DNA of 64,000 bases from Streptomyces olindensis (GTDB taxonomy: Bacteria > Actinomycetota > Actinomycetes > Streptomycetales > Streptomycetaceae): contig JJOH01000019.1 in assembly GCA_000696115.1 (NCBI GenBank), positions 62,001 to 126,000 on the forward strand, given 5' to 3'. Under the pieces are notes generated by a model. It was not told the origin of the DNA, made no database searches, and saw only the letters and a list, made by a program, of their open reading frames with translations. Shown piece by piece: positions 35,165 through 43,556 of this stretch. The position numbers and the translations under genes are program-made. Within the stretch, counting starts at the first letter, position 1; each line of letters opens with the position of its first letter.

Positions 35165-36529
35165 ATGCCCCGCCCCCTGCGGGTAGCCATCGTCGGATCC
35201 GGCCCCGCCGGGATCTACGCCGCCGACGCCCTGCTCAAGTCCGAGGTGGCCGCCGAGCCCGGCGTGTCCATCGACATCTTCGAGCGCATGCCGGCGCCGT
35301 TCGGACTGATCCGGTACGGCGTCGCTCCCGACCACCCGCGGATCAAGGGCATCATCACGGCCCTGCACCAGGTGCTCGACAAGCCCCAGATCCGGCTGTT
35401 CGGCAACGTGGACTACGGCACCGACATCGGCCTGGACGACCTGCGCGCGTTCTACGACGGCGTGATCTTCGCCACCGGCGCGATGGCCGACCGGGCGCTG
35501 TCGATCCCCGGCATCGACCTCGACGGCTCCTACGGCGCCGCCGACTTCGTGTCCTGGTACGACGGCCACCCCGACGTGCCGCGCACCTGGCCGCTGGAGG
35601 CGGAGAAGGTCGCCGTGCTCGGCGTCGGCAACGTCGCGCTCGACATCGCGCGCGTGCTGGCCAAGACGGCGGACGAGCTGCTGCCGACGGAGATCCCGCC
35701 GAACGTGTACGAGGGGCTGAAGGCCAACCGGGCCAAGGAGATCCACGTGTTCGGCCGCCGGGGCCCGGCGCAGGCGAAGTTCAGCCCGATGGAGCTGCGG
35801 GAGCTGGACCACTCCCCCAACATCGAGGTCATCGTCGACCCCGAGGACATCGACTACGACGAGGGCTCGATCGCCACCCGGCGCGGCAACAAGCAGGCCG
35901 ACATGGTCGCCAAGACCCTGGAGAACTGGGCGATCCGCGACGTCGGCGACCGGCCCCACAAGCTCTTCCTGCACTTCTTCGAGTCGCCGGTGGAGGTCCT
36001 CGGCGAGGACGGCAAGGTCGTCGGCCTGCGCACCGAGCGCACGGAACTCGACGGCACCGGCAACGTCAAGGGCGCCGGCACGTTCAAGACCTGGGACGTC
36101 TCCGCGGTGTACCGCGCGGTGGGCTACCTGTCCGACAAACTGCCCAAGCTGCCCTGGGACATCGACTCGGGCACCGTCCCGGACGAGGGCGGGCGGGTCA
36201 TGCAGGAGTCCGGCGAGCACCTGCAGTCCACCTACGTCACCGGCTGGATCCGGCGCGGCCCGGTCGGCCTGATCGGCCACACCAAGGGCGACGCCAACGA
36301 GACGGTGTCGAACCTGCTGGACGACTACGCGAACGGCCGGCTGCACACGCCCGCGACTCCCGCGCCGGAGGCCGTGGACGCGTTCCTCGCCGAGCGCGAC
36401 ATCCGCTTCACCACGTGGGACGGCTGGTACCGGCTGGACGCCGCGGAGAAGGCCCTCGGCGAGCCGGAAGGGCGCGAGCGCGTGAAGATCGTGGAGCGCG
36501 AGGACATGCTCCGCGCCAGCGGCGCCTGA
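35165..36529 (+). CDS. FprA-like NADPH-ferredoxin/adrenodoxin reductase
   Basis: 454 residues from ATG 35165 (AAGGGA upstream). The FAD site GSGPAGIYAADAL is at residues 8-20, followed by PFGLIRYGVAPDHP, typical of adrenodoxin-reductase relatives. The NADP site is GVGNVALDIARVL, and RRGPAQAKF comes next. The C-terminal GWIRRGPVGLIGHTKGDA segment completes FAD binding. The enzyme passes electrons from NADPH to ferredoxins for P450s or iron metabolism. An iron-box-like sequence upstream suggests iron-responsive control. A hairpin terminator follows. Confidence 0.88.
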   Translation: MPRPLRVAIVGSGPAGIYAADALLKSEVAAEPGVSIDIFERMPAPFGLIRYGVAPDHPRIKGIITALHQVLDKPQIRLFGNVDYGTDIGLDDLRAFYDGVIFATGAMADRALSIPGIDLDGSYGAADFVSWYDGHPDVPRTWPLEAEKVAVLGVGNVALDIARVLAKTADELLPTEIPPNVYEGLKANRAKEIHVFGRRGPAQAKFSPMELRELDHSPNIEVIVDPEDIDYDEGSIATRRGNKQADMVAKTLENWAIRDVGDRPHKLFLHFFESPVEVLGEDGKVVGLRTERTELDGTGNVKGAGTFKTWDVSAVYRAVGYLSDKLPKLPWDIDSGTVPDEGGRVMQESGEHLQSTYVTGWIRRGPVGLIGHTKGDANETVSNLLDDYANGRLHTPATPAPEAVDAFLAERDIRFTTWDGWYRLDAAEKALGEPEGRERVKIVEREDMLRASGA

Positions 36530-36546
36530 TCTCATATGCACCCGCG

Positions 36547-36581
36547 GGGCGGGTTCGGTGGCCATGTCACCGAACCCGCCC
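36547..36581. terminator. hairpin terminator after the reductase gene
   Basis: Perfect 14-bp inverted repeat (36547-36560 with 36568-36581, seven-base loop), 18 bases after the stop codon and followed by TTATG. Confidence 0.8.
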
Positions 36582-36673
36582 TTATGCGTGCTTGAACCGT
36601 GTACGATCCAGACGCTTCACCGAACCATCACATCGCCTTCACCAGAGGGCCATGCAAGGGGGGACGAACGTCC

Positions 36674-37168
36674 ATGCGTATACGCCTTGTCGCCGCCACG
36701 GCCGCCGCCGCCGGAGCCCTGACCGCCCTGACGGCGGCTCCGGCCCAGGCCGCCGAGTACAACTCCGCGCTGAAGATCGGCGGTGTCCAGTACGACGCCC
36801 CCGGCCGCGACTCCAACAACTGCCGGACGGGCAACACCGACGAGGAGTACCTGAAGATCAAGAACTACTCGCGGTCGACGACGGTGAACCTCAAGGGCTA
36901 CGTCGTGAAGGACGCCGCCGGGAACAAGTTCACCTTCACCGCGAGCCACACGCTGCAGCCCGGCGACTACGTGAAGCTGCGCGGCGGCAACGGGACCGAC
37001 TCCGACACGAACAACGTCGTGTACCGCGACAACTGCAACTTCATGTGGAACAACGACAAGGACACGATCTACGTGTACAAGCCGTCCGGCAGCCGGGCCG
37101 ACGTGCACTCGTACACCAAGAGCGGCTCCGACAAGGACGGCAACGGGTACATCACGTTCCACGGCTGA
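36674..37168 (+). CDS. secreted lamin-tail-domain protein
   Basis: 164 residues from ATG 36674 (AGGGGGGA upstream). A Sec signal peptide ends after APAQA (about residue 27). The mature ~137 residues have lamin-tail (LTD) features: EYLKIKNYSRSTTVNLKGYVVKDAAGNKF, then LQPGDYVKLRGG, then YRDNCNFMWNNDKDTIYVY, an Ig-like fold. A Cys pair is present (NNCRTG and DNCNF). In actinobacteria such small exported LTD proteins have no defined function; DNA or surface binding has been proposed for the domain elsewhere. Confidence 0.82.
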   Translation: MRIRLVAATAAAAGALTALTAAPAQAAEYNSALKIGGVQYDAPGRDSNNCRTGNTDEEYLKIKNYSRSTTVNLKGYVVKDAAGNKFTFTASHTLQPGDYVKLRGGNGTDSDTNNVVYRDNCNFMWNNDKDTIYVYKPSGSRADVHSYTKSGSDKDGNGYITFHG

Positions 37169-37264
37169 GCCTTTTGCCGAACCGGCAACGGGCTTGGTGC
37201 GCGGCGCGGCGGGCGACGGATGATCAGTGGACCGAGTGTCCGATTCCGCCTCGCGGGAGGATCC

Positions 37265-38239
37265 ATGCCGCAGACGTCCGCCGTCGACCGCACGCACCGC
37301 CTCGTGCCCTCACCGGCCGGCCGCACCCACCTCGTGGAACAGGGTGACGGACCGCTCGTGCTCCTGCTGCACGGGTTCCCCGAGTCCTGGTACGCGTGGC
37401 GCCACCAGCTGCCCGCCCTGGCCGCGGCCGGTTACCGCGCGGTGGCCGTCGACGTGCGCGGCTACGGACGCTCGTCCCGGCCCGCCGACGTCGAGGCGTA
37501 CCGGATCCTCGAGTTGGTGGCGGACAACGTCGCCGTGGTGGAGGCACTGGGCGAGCGGTCCGCCGTGCTCGTCGGACACGACTGGGGGGCGACCATCGCC
37601 GCGACCTCCGCGCTGGTCCGGCCGGACGTGTTCCGCGCGGTGGGGCTGCTGAGCGTGCCCTACACGCCGCCGGGCGGCCCCAGGCCGAGTGAGGTGTTCG
37701 CGGCGATGGGCGGCGACGAGGAGTTCTACGTCTCCTACTTCCAGGAGCCCGGCCGGGCCGAGGCGGAGGTCGAGCCCGATGTGCGGGGCTGGCTCGCGGG
37801 CTTCTACGCGGCTCTGTCCGCGGACACGATGCCCGCGGCCGATCCGCACTTCGTGGCGCGGGGAGGCCGGTTGCGCGACCGGTTCCCGGTCGGCAGGCTG
37901 CCGCACTGGCTGAGCGAGGCCGACCTCGACGTCTACGCCGGGGAGTTCGAGCGCACGGGGATGACCGGCGCCCTGAACCGCTACCGGAACACAGACCGCG
38001 ACTGGGAGGACCTGGCGGACTTCGCCGGCGCGCCCGTCACGCAGCCGTCGCTGTTCCTCGGCGGCGGCCTGGACGCGTCCACGATCTGGCTCGCCGACGC
38101 GATCGAGGCGTATCCGGCCACACTGCCCGGCCTGACGGCGTCCCACATCCTCGACGGCTGCGGCCACTTCCTCCAGCAGGAGCGCCCCGCCGAGACCAAC
38201 CGGCTGCTGGTCGAGTGGCTGAGCGGGCTCCCCACCTAG
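37265..38239 (+). CDS. alpha/beta hydrolase, epoxide-hydrolase-like
   Basis: 324 residues from ATG 37265 (GGGAGG upstream). The oxyanion motif HGFPESWYAWR (about 38-48) is followed by nucleophile GHDWGAT with Asp, then a cap domain with Tyr residues and GALNRYRNTDRDWE. A late Asp (GGGLDAS) and His in DGCGHFLQQE complete the triad. This is the soluble epoxide hydrolase layout; haloalkane dehalogenase is less likely. No signal peptide. Its TAG stop overlaps the stop of the convergent monooxygenase within a CTAG. Confidence 0.88.
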   Translation: MPQTSAVDRTHRLVPSPAGRTHLVEQGDGPLVLLLHGFPESWYAWRHQLPALAAAGYRAVAVDVRGYGRSSRPADVEAYRILELVADNVAVVEALGERSAVLVGHDWGATIAATSALVRPDVFRAVGLLSVPYTPPGGPRPSEVFAAMGGDEEFYVSYFQEPGRAEAEVEPDVRGWLAGFYAALSADTMPAADPHFVARGGRLRDRFPVGRLPHWLSEADLDVYAGEFERTGMTGALNRYRNTDRDWEDLADFAGAPVTQPSLFLGGGLDASTIWLADAIEAYPATLPGLTASHILDGCGHFLQQERPAETNRLLVEWLSGLPT

Positions 38240-39741
38240 GGGCGCGGCAGCCAGCGGTCGAGGTAGGCGCGCAGTCCCGTCAGGTCGGTGCCGCCGGCCG
38301 TGTAGCCCACGTATCCGTCGGGGCGTACGAGGGCGTGGCCGGTGCCCTGCCACGGGCTTCGCGCGCCGAGGTGGTGGACGCCGACCAGGTCGTGCGGCGG
38401 CGGGACCTCGGGCCAGGGGCCGGTGAGCAGGAGGTGGTGGCCCGGGCCGGCGGTCCGCTGCTGGAGGCCGCGTGGGACGTCGGGGAGCCGGTCTCCCGCC
38501 CGCGGGCCGCGGCCCGGCGTTCGCGGGCCGGTCGTGGACAGGGGGCCGCGGCGGTAGTGGATGGCGAGTTCGGCGACGGTACGGAACAGGCGTGCGCGCG
38601 GGACGGTGGTGCGCAGCAGCAGGGGTGCGAAGCGCGGGGCGAGGTGGGTGCGGGCCAGGCGCAGGGCCGGGTGGCTGCTGGTGCCGACGGTGAACGCGCG
38701 GTCGGTGAGGCGCCGTACGCGGTGGCCGACCGGGGCGCGTTCCGCCTCGTAGGTCTCCAGTAGTTCTTCCGGGGACGCGCCACGGCACACGTGGGCGAGT
38801 TTCCAGCCCAGGTTGAGCGCGTCCTGGATGCCGGTGTTCATGCCCTGGCCACCGGCGGGGCTGTGGATGTGCGCCGCGTCCCCGGCGAGGAAGAACGGGC
38901 CCTTCCGGTAGTGGGTGGCGCCGCGGTTGTGGAGGCGGAAGGAGGTCGTCCAGATCGGGTCGCGCAGGGTCAGCCGGTCGGTCGTCCAGTCGTCGGCGAT
39001 CCGCTGGAGCAGCTCCGGTGTCACGTCGCCGGACCGGCTCCCCGGCGGGTGCAGGGCGATCATCCGCCAGGTGGCCGGGGTGCCGAGGGGGAAGAAGAAC
39101 AGCAGGCCGGAGGCGGTCATGAAGGTGTGCGCGGCGCCCGGCTCCAGTCCGTCGACCTCCAGGTCGGCCAGCAGGAACGTCTGCGGGTAGGCGTACCCCT
39201 CGAAGGCGATGCCCGCCTGGGCGCGCACGGTGCTGTGGGCACCGTCGCAGCCGACGACGTAGCGGGCCCGCAGGGTCTCCTGGCCGCCGTCGCGGTGCCG
39301 CAGCCGGCAGGTGACGTACGCGCCGGTCCGCTCGGCGCTCACCAGTTCCGTGCCCCGCTCCACCGCCACGTCGCGTGCGGCCAGACGGGACGTCAGCACG
39401 TCCTCCGTCTCCGACTGCGGGAGGAAGAGCAGGTAGGGGTACGGCGTGTCGTCGCACCCGACGTCGAACAAGGGCACCTGGAGCACGCGCCGCGGCAGGT
39501 GCAGGTGCAGCCGGACGGCCGTACTGCCCCGGTCGACGAGGTCGTCGCTCACGCCGAGGCCGGCGAGTTGCTCCAGGGTGCGGGGCTGGATGGCCGGGGC
39601 GCGTGACTCCCGGGCGCGGTCAGGGGAGCGGTCGATGATCCGGAAGCGGGTCTCGTAGGCGCGCAGTTGCGTCGCGAGCGCGAGTCCGGTGGGGCCCGCG
39701 CCCACCACGAGCACGTCCAGGGGTGCCGTCATGGCATCCAC
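38236..39741 (-). CDS. FAD-dependent aromatic monooxygenase (PheA/TfdB family)
   Basis: 501 residues from ATG 39741, or ATG 39732 four residues on. The FAD-binding VVGAGPTGLALATQL is at about 12-26, the DG motif is VVGCDGAHSTVR, and the GD motif FLAGDAAHIHSPAGGQGMN contacts the flavin. A C-terminal thioredoxin-like domain gives the ~500-residue length typical of class A hydroxylases such as MhpA, PgaE or Rox. The enzyme hydroxylates an aromatic or polyketide/antibiotic substrate with NAD(P)H and oxygen. No biosynthetic cluster surrounds it, so detoxification is as likely as biosynthesis. Confidence 0.85.
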   Translation of the reverse strand: MDAMTAPLDVLVVGAGPTGLALATQLRAYETRFRIIDRSPDRARESRAPAIQPRTLEQLAGLGVSDDLVDRGSTAVRLHLHLPRRVLQVPLFDVGCDDTPYPYLLFLPQSETEDVLTSRLAARDVAVERGTELVSAERTGAYVTCRLRHRDGGQETLRARYVVGCDGAHSTVRAQAGIAFEGYAYPQTFLLADLEVDGLEPGAAHTFMTASGLLFFFPLGTPATWRMIALHPPGSRSGDVTPELLQRIADDWTTDRLTLRDPIWTTSFRLHNRGATHYRKGPFFLAGDAAHIHSPAGGQGMNTGIQDALNLGWKLAHVCRGASPEELLETYEAERAPVGHRVRRLTDRAFTVGTSSHPALRLARTHLAPRFAPLLLRTTVPRARLFRTVAELAIHYRRGPLSTTGPRTPGRGPRAGDRLPDVPRGLQQRTAGPGHHLLLTGPWPEVPPPHDLVGVHHLGARSPWQGTGHALVRPDGYVGYTAGGTDLTGLRAYLDRWLPRP

Positions 39742-39819
39742 CGTAGATCCGGCGGTCCGGCATGGCGGGGCCCTCCACGCCGGGTCCGTCGCGGAGGGCT
39801 CCCGTCCGGTGGTGCCGGT

Positions 39820-40194
39820 TCAGACCTCCAGCTCGGCTTCGATCCGGCGGAGCTGGTGGCGGGCCATCGCCAGGTTGGCCCGGCTCCCGTCCAGCACGAG
39901 GTAGAGGAACAGCCCGCTGCCCCCGCGCCCCTTGAGCAGGCGGATGAGGTGGTACTGGGAGTTGAGGGTGATGAGGATGTCCTCGATCTCCTCCTTCAGG
40001 CCCAGGTGTTCCATGGTGCGCAGCTTGGCCCGTACGACGTCGGTGTTGCCGGCGGCGGCGACTTCCAGGTCGAAGTCCTTGCTGCCGCCGAGGGTGCCGA
40101 GGGCCATGCCGCTGGTGTAGTCGACGAGGGCGGCGGCCGTGGCTCCCTCGATGGAGCTCAGGCATTCCTTCAGGCTGGTCTCCGTGTTGGCCAT
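39820..40194 (-). CDS. roadblock-like protein (last gene of the operon)
   Basis: 124 residues from ATG 40194. It starts with an amphipathic helix and a VDYTSGMALGTLGG strand pair, then a long helix (NTDVVRAKLRTMEHLG). Next come IEDILITLNSQYHLIRLL and the LYLVLDGSRANLAMARHQL end. This is a divergent roadblock/LC7-like fold, and close in layout to the 134-residue product at 41666-42070, indicating ancient duplication. The gap of 54 bases to the Pro-tailed roadblock gene suggests an operon. Such proteins partner MglA/CvnD-type GTPases, but no GTPase lies in this operon. Confidence 0.7.
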   Translation of the reverse strand: MANTETSLKECLSSIEGATAAALVDYTSGMALGTLGGSKDFDLEVAAAGNTDVVRAKLRTMEHLGLKEEIEDILITLNSQYHLIRLLKGRGGSGLFLYLVLDGSRANLAMARHQLRRIEAELEV

Positions 40195-40248
40195 GCGGTC
40201 GTTCCTTTCGTTCGGTGTTTCTCGGGTCGGTCCGGTGGTTCGGGTGGC

Positions 40249-40848
40249 TCAGATGCCGGTGTGCGGGCGCGGCGGGTGGGTGGGCCGCTGCGGGGTGCGT
40301 ACCGGGAGGGTGCCGATGGGGCGGGCCGTGGCCGGGGGTGCCGTGGCGAGGTGCTCTTCGGGCGGGGGCGTGGACGGGGACGAGGGTGCGGATGCCGGTG
40401 TCGGCCCCGGCGTCGGTGCGGGTGGGGGTGTGGGAGTCGGTGTCGGCCGGTCGGCGTGGCGGCCGGTGCCCGGGCCGACGCGCGTGGCCACGAGGTCGGC
40501 GATGCGGGCGCCGCCGCGGCGGCCCTCCAGGTGGAGGCGGCCGACGTTGACGCGGTCCTCGGCCAGGAGGGTGAGGACCGCGGTCGTCCCGGCCGCGTAG
40601 GTCGCGACGTAGCCGTCGGCGCCCCGTACGAGCAGTTCGCGGAAGTCGCCGCGGGCGGCGGCGTCGGTCATGCGGTACGCCACGCCGAGGGCGGCGGCGG
40701 TGAGCGCCGCGAGTCCCTCCGGCTCGGTCTCCGGTACGTCGTGGGCGAGGACCAGTCCGTCGACGGTGGCCGCGAGGGAGCCGGTCAGCCCGGGTACGCG
40801 GGTGCGGAGCCGGCGCAGTTCGTCCAGGACGTCGGTCTCGACGGCCAT
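40249..40848 (-). CDS. roadblock/LC7 protein with Pro-rich tail
   Basis: 199 residues from ATG 40848, preceded by AAAGGAGA. The N-terminal ~120 residues are a classic roadblock domain: LDELRRLRTRVPGLTGSLAATVDGLVLA, a long helix, then GADGYVATYAAGTTAVLTLLAE and the NVGRLHLEGRRGG C-terminal helix. Residues 130-199 are a Pro/Thr/Ser-rich tail, probably disordered. It sits between the DUF4388-like gene and the last roadblock-like gene, all in one direction. Confidence 0.78.
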   Translation of the reverse strand: MAVETDVLDELRRLRTRVPGLTGSLAATVDGLVLAHDVPETEPEGLAALTAAALGVAYRMTDAAARGDFRELLVRGADGYVATYAAGTTAVLTLLAEDRVNVGRLHLEGRRGGARIADLVATRVGPGTGRHADRPTPTPTPPPAPTPGPTPASAPSSPSTPPPEEHLATAPPATARPIGTLPVRTPQRPTHPPRPHTGI

Positions 40849-40886
40849 GAGCAGTCTCCTTTCGGCACGCTGTCGTCGCGCGCGGA

Positions 40887-41669
40887 TCACAGTGCCTCCA
40901 AGGCGTGCAGGAGCCGTCGCAGCAGTGCGGTGTCGGGCTCGTCCGGTGCCGCCGGCAGGGGGGCGGGGCCCGGCTCGGCGGACGCGGTGGCGGGGTCTGC
41001 GGGGACGACCAGGCCGGCTGCGGCCAGACGGCGGAGTTCGACGAGGGTGTGGAAGGTGCGGCAGGCGAGGGCCGTCGCGATCTGGGCGGCGGTGCGGACG
41101 CCGTCGACCTGGGCGAGGGCCCGGCCGCGGCGGGCGGGCAGCTCCACTGGGTCGCTCGGCACGCGGGCGAGCGGGGCGACGTCGATGGCGGGTTCGGGCC
41201 ATATGCGGTGCAGCAGTTCGCGGCGGCGGCGGGACTCGCGCAGGACGGTGTCCACCGGTACGGAGCGCACCGCGCCGAGCCAGTGCGCGACTCCGGGGCG
41301 GAAGCGGAGGGCCGGTCCGTCGTGGGCGAGGACGAAGTACGCCGCGTCGAAGAGGGCGCCGAGGTGGCACAACTCCAGCGCGCCGGCGGCGAGGTGGCCG
41401 CTGTCCACGAGCTGTCTGCCGACCCGGCAGCGGCGGCCGGCCTGGTCGATCGCCGCCCACCAGCCGTCCGGGGCGAGCGCTCCGCTGTGGGTGAGCAGGT
41501 CGCCGAGGTCGGGTGTGACGGCGGATTCGACGTGGACGACGTGTCCCGCCGCGAGGTAGACGATCCCCGACGCGGTGGACAGGGCGCCGCTCGCGCCCTG
41601 GGCCGCGAGGGTGGCGAGCAGGACCGAGGCCGGTTCGTCCGTGCGCGCGGTCAGCAGCGGCGCGATCAT
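40887..41669 (-). CDS. DUF4388/PATAN-like protein
   Basis: 260 residues from ATG 41669, overlapping the upstream stop (ATGA). Residues 1-85 (LLATLAAQGASGALSTASGIVYLAAGHVVHVES) match DUF4388/PATAN-like domains that accompany roadblock and receiver proteins in bacteria. The region 165-225 resembles a helix-turn-helix segment (VDGVRTAAQIATALACRTFHTLVELRRL), as in the same family's C-terminal winged-helix. A role in coupling a roadblock GTPase switch to transcription or motility is inference. Confidence 0.65.
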   Translation of the reverse strand: MIAPLLTARTDEPASVLLATLAAQGASGALSTASGIVYLAAGHVVHVESAVTPDLGDLLTHSGALAPDGWWAAIDQAGRRCRVGRQLVDSGHLAAGALELCHLGALFDAAYFVLAHDGPALRFRPGVAHWLGAVRSVPVDTVLRESRRRRELLHRIWPEPAIDVAPLARVPSDPVELPARRGRALAQVDGVRTAAQIATALACRTFHTLVELRRLAAAGLVVPADPATASAEPGPAPLPAAPDEPDTALLRRLLHALEAL

Positions 41670-42070
41670 CCGAGCACCAGTCGGTCCGCCATCTCGGCCA
41701 GCCGGATGCGGGCGAGGGCCAGGTTGCCGTCCGCGCGGTCGAGCCATAAGTGCAGGAACACCGTGCTGTCGAAGGTCGTGGTGACGAACCTCAGCAGGTG
41801 GTACGAGTCGGCGTTCGTGATGATCAGGTCCTGCACGGGTGGTTCCTTGCCGGACGGTCCGCCCGCGTCGCCGCCGGCCGGCGCGAGGGCGCCGCTCTCC
41901 GTGGCGAGGCGGGCGAGTTCGGCGGTCTCCGCGGCCGTGGCCTCCGGGTCGCCGCCCGGTGCGTCGCCCACCGCGCCCAGGGCGAGACCACTGATCCAGT
42001 CGACCACCGACGCGCCGCGCGCACCGGGCAGCCGCATGGCTTCCAGCAGACTTTCGTCGATTCCGGGCAC
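41666..42070 (-). CDS. roadblock-like protein, first gene of the operon
   Basis: 134 residues from ATG 42070. N-terminal MRLPGARGASVVDWISGLALGAVG and C-terminal LIITNADSYHLLRFV and FLHLWLDRADGNLALARIRL parallel the 124-residue protein at the operon end. A Pro/Gly/Ala loop separates the halves. It overlaps the DUF4388-like gene by four bases. A leader of about 170 bases separates it from the next gene upstream (42244) and should hold the promoter; it has an AT-richer stretch near 42150-42170. Confidence 0.65.
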   Translation of the reverse strand: MPGIDESLLEAMRLPGARGASVVDWISGLALGAVGDAPGGDPEATAAETAELARLATESGALAPAGGDAGGPSGKEPPVQDLIITNADSYHLLRFVTTTFDSTVFLHLWLDRADGNLALARIRLAEMADRLVLG

Positions 42071-42243
42071 GCCGAATCCCCTCCCCCTGCACGGCCGTTC
42101 CCGCGAACGTGAGCACGAGACTACGGAAAGTGCTTGGTCCAGGTGAACGCTTTGGCATTTTCCAATGGAATGTGCAGCGGAGCGGGTAAGGGTGCGAACG
42201 GGATCGATCCGAAGCGATCAGGATCTGTGCTCGGTCCGTGCCG

Positions 42244-43236
42244 TCAGTCGAGGACGACGACGTGTTTGCCCGGTGTGCCGCCGGCCTCCAGGTCGGTGTG
42301 GGCCTGGGGGACCTGGTCGAGGCCGTGGTGGACCTTGGCGATGGCGGGTCGGAGGCGGCCTTCGGCGATGGACCGCAGCTGGTGGTCGAAGACCGCGGGC
42401 GGCAGGTCGGTGGCCCCTCCCCCGTAGACGGTGAGCCGGACTCCGATGGGGATGACGGCGAAGGGGCTGAAGTCGGGGATGGTCCATTCGCCCGACAGCG
42501 CGCCGGTGAAGCAGGCCGTGCCGCCTGGGCGGACGGCGCGCAGGGTGTCCGGCAGGGCGGGCCCGCCGACCAGCTCCAGGGCGGCGTCGACCCCGTCCGG
42601 GCACAGTTCGCGTACCCGGTCGGCGAGCCTGCCGTCGTCGACGAGAGCGTGGTCCGCTCCGTGCTCGCGCAGCACCTCGGTGCGGTCGGGGCGGCGGGTG
42701 GTGGACAGCACGGTGGCTCCCCGGTCCTTGGCGAGGGCCGCGGCGGACAGGCCGACGGTCGAGGTGCCGCCGCGGATGAGCAGGGTCTGGCCCGCCTGGA
42801 GGCCGAGCCCGGTGGTGAGGGAGCCGTGGGCGGTCTGGAACATCTCCGGCAGCGCGCCGACGGTCTCCCAGGGCAGGTCCGTGTCGAAGGGGATGATCTG
42901 GCCGACGGGGACGAGGGCGTATTCGGCGTAGCTGCCGTCGTAACTGCGGCCCATGCCGCCCATCATGGTCGCCGCCTTCTGGCCGGGCTCGAGGCCGCTG
43001 CCTTCCGGGGCGGCGTCGACGACGCCGACGCCCTCGATGCCGAGGATACGAGGGAACGTGAAGTCCGGGTCGGATTCCCCTTTCCTGCTGGTCACTTCCG
43101 ACTCGTTGACGCCGAAGGCCTTCATACGGAGGCGGACCCAGCCGGGGCGTACGTCGGGGACGGGTACCTCGGTGACGGTGAGCTGGTCGGGGGCGACAGG
43201 GCGGGTCAGGACGATGGCTCGCATGGTCTTGGGCAT
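42244..43236 (-). CDS. zinc-type alcohol dehydrogenase/quinone oxidoreductase
   Basis: 330 residues from ATG 43236. The MDR fold is clear: GFNES-like GVNESEVTSRKG, then FPRILGIEGVGVVD, then the NADPH-binding region GGTSTVGLSAAALAKDRGATVLST. It ends LEAGGTPGKHVVVL, as in quinone oxidoreductases. The Cys/His ligands of the catalytic zinc are missing, so it is a zinc-independent quinone oxidoreductase-like enzyme. A truncated UvrA tail lies just upstream on the same strand. Confidence 0.85.
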   Translation of the reverse strand: MPKTMRAIVLTRPVAPDQLTVTEVPVPDVRPGWVRLRMKAFGVNESEVTSRKGESDPDFTFPRILGIEGVGVVDAAPEGSGLEPGQKAATMMGGMGRSYDGSYAEYALVPVGQIIPFDTDLPWETVGALPEMFQTAHGSLTTGLGLQAGQTLLIRGGTSTVGLSAAALAKDRGATVLSTTRRPDRTEVLREHGADHALVDDGRLADRVRELCPDGVDAALELVGGPALPDTLRAVRPGGTACFTGALSGEWTIPDFSPFAVIPIGVRLTVYGGGATDLPPAVFDHQLRSIAEGRLRPAIAKVHHGLDQVPQAHTDLEAGGTPGKHVVVLD

Positions 43237-43289
43237 GGTGGTGTGCTCTTCCGGTGCTCGGGGATCGTCCGGTGCTCGAGGGCGTGGAG

Positions 43290-43430
43290 TCAGGGGCGCG
43301 CGGGTGCCCGGGTGAGGTAGCGGCCGGTGACGCTGTCGGGGTGGGCGGCGATCTGTTCGGGGGTCCCGGTGGCGACGATGCGGCCGCCGGCCCGGCCGCC
43401 GCCCGGCCCGAGGTCGACCACATGGGGCCC
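43290..43430 (-). pseudogene. UvrA C-terminal remnant
   Basis: The last ~46 codons of a minus-strand frame read GPHVVDLGPGGG, GGRIVATGTPEQIAAHPDS and TGRYL, which is the conserved tail of UvrA (and of UvrA-like drug-resistance ATPases). Everything upstream, including both ATPase domains, is gone; a different sequence begins at about 43431. It is therefore a deletion relic of a UvrA paralogue. Confidence 0.75.
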
Positions 43431-43556
43431 GGCTGCGCGGGCCTCACCAGCCACTATTCCGCGGGGTCGAGAGCTTCTGGCCGTAGGTGACGGACACGAG
43501 ATGGTCGACAGCGGACAAGGGAAAGCGGGCAAGCTGAAGCGGCATGGTCCCGGCTG

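Noticed and set aside
40249..41460. 403-codon minus-strand ORF covering several genes
   Set aside because: Its N-terminal half is an Arg/Pro-rich shadow of the DUF4388-like gene; the real roadblock gene starts at 40848 with AAAGGAGA.
42165..43320. long plus-strand ORFs opposite the quinone oxidoreductase
   Set aside because: Shadow frames; the minus-strand oxidoreductase has all family motifs.
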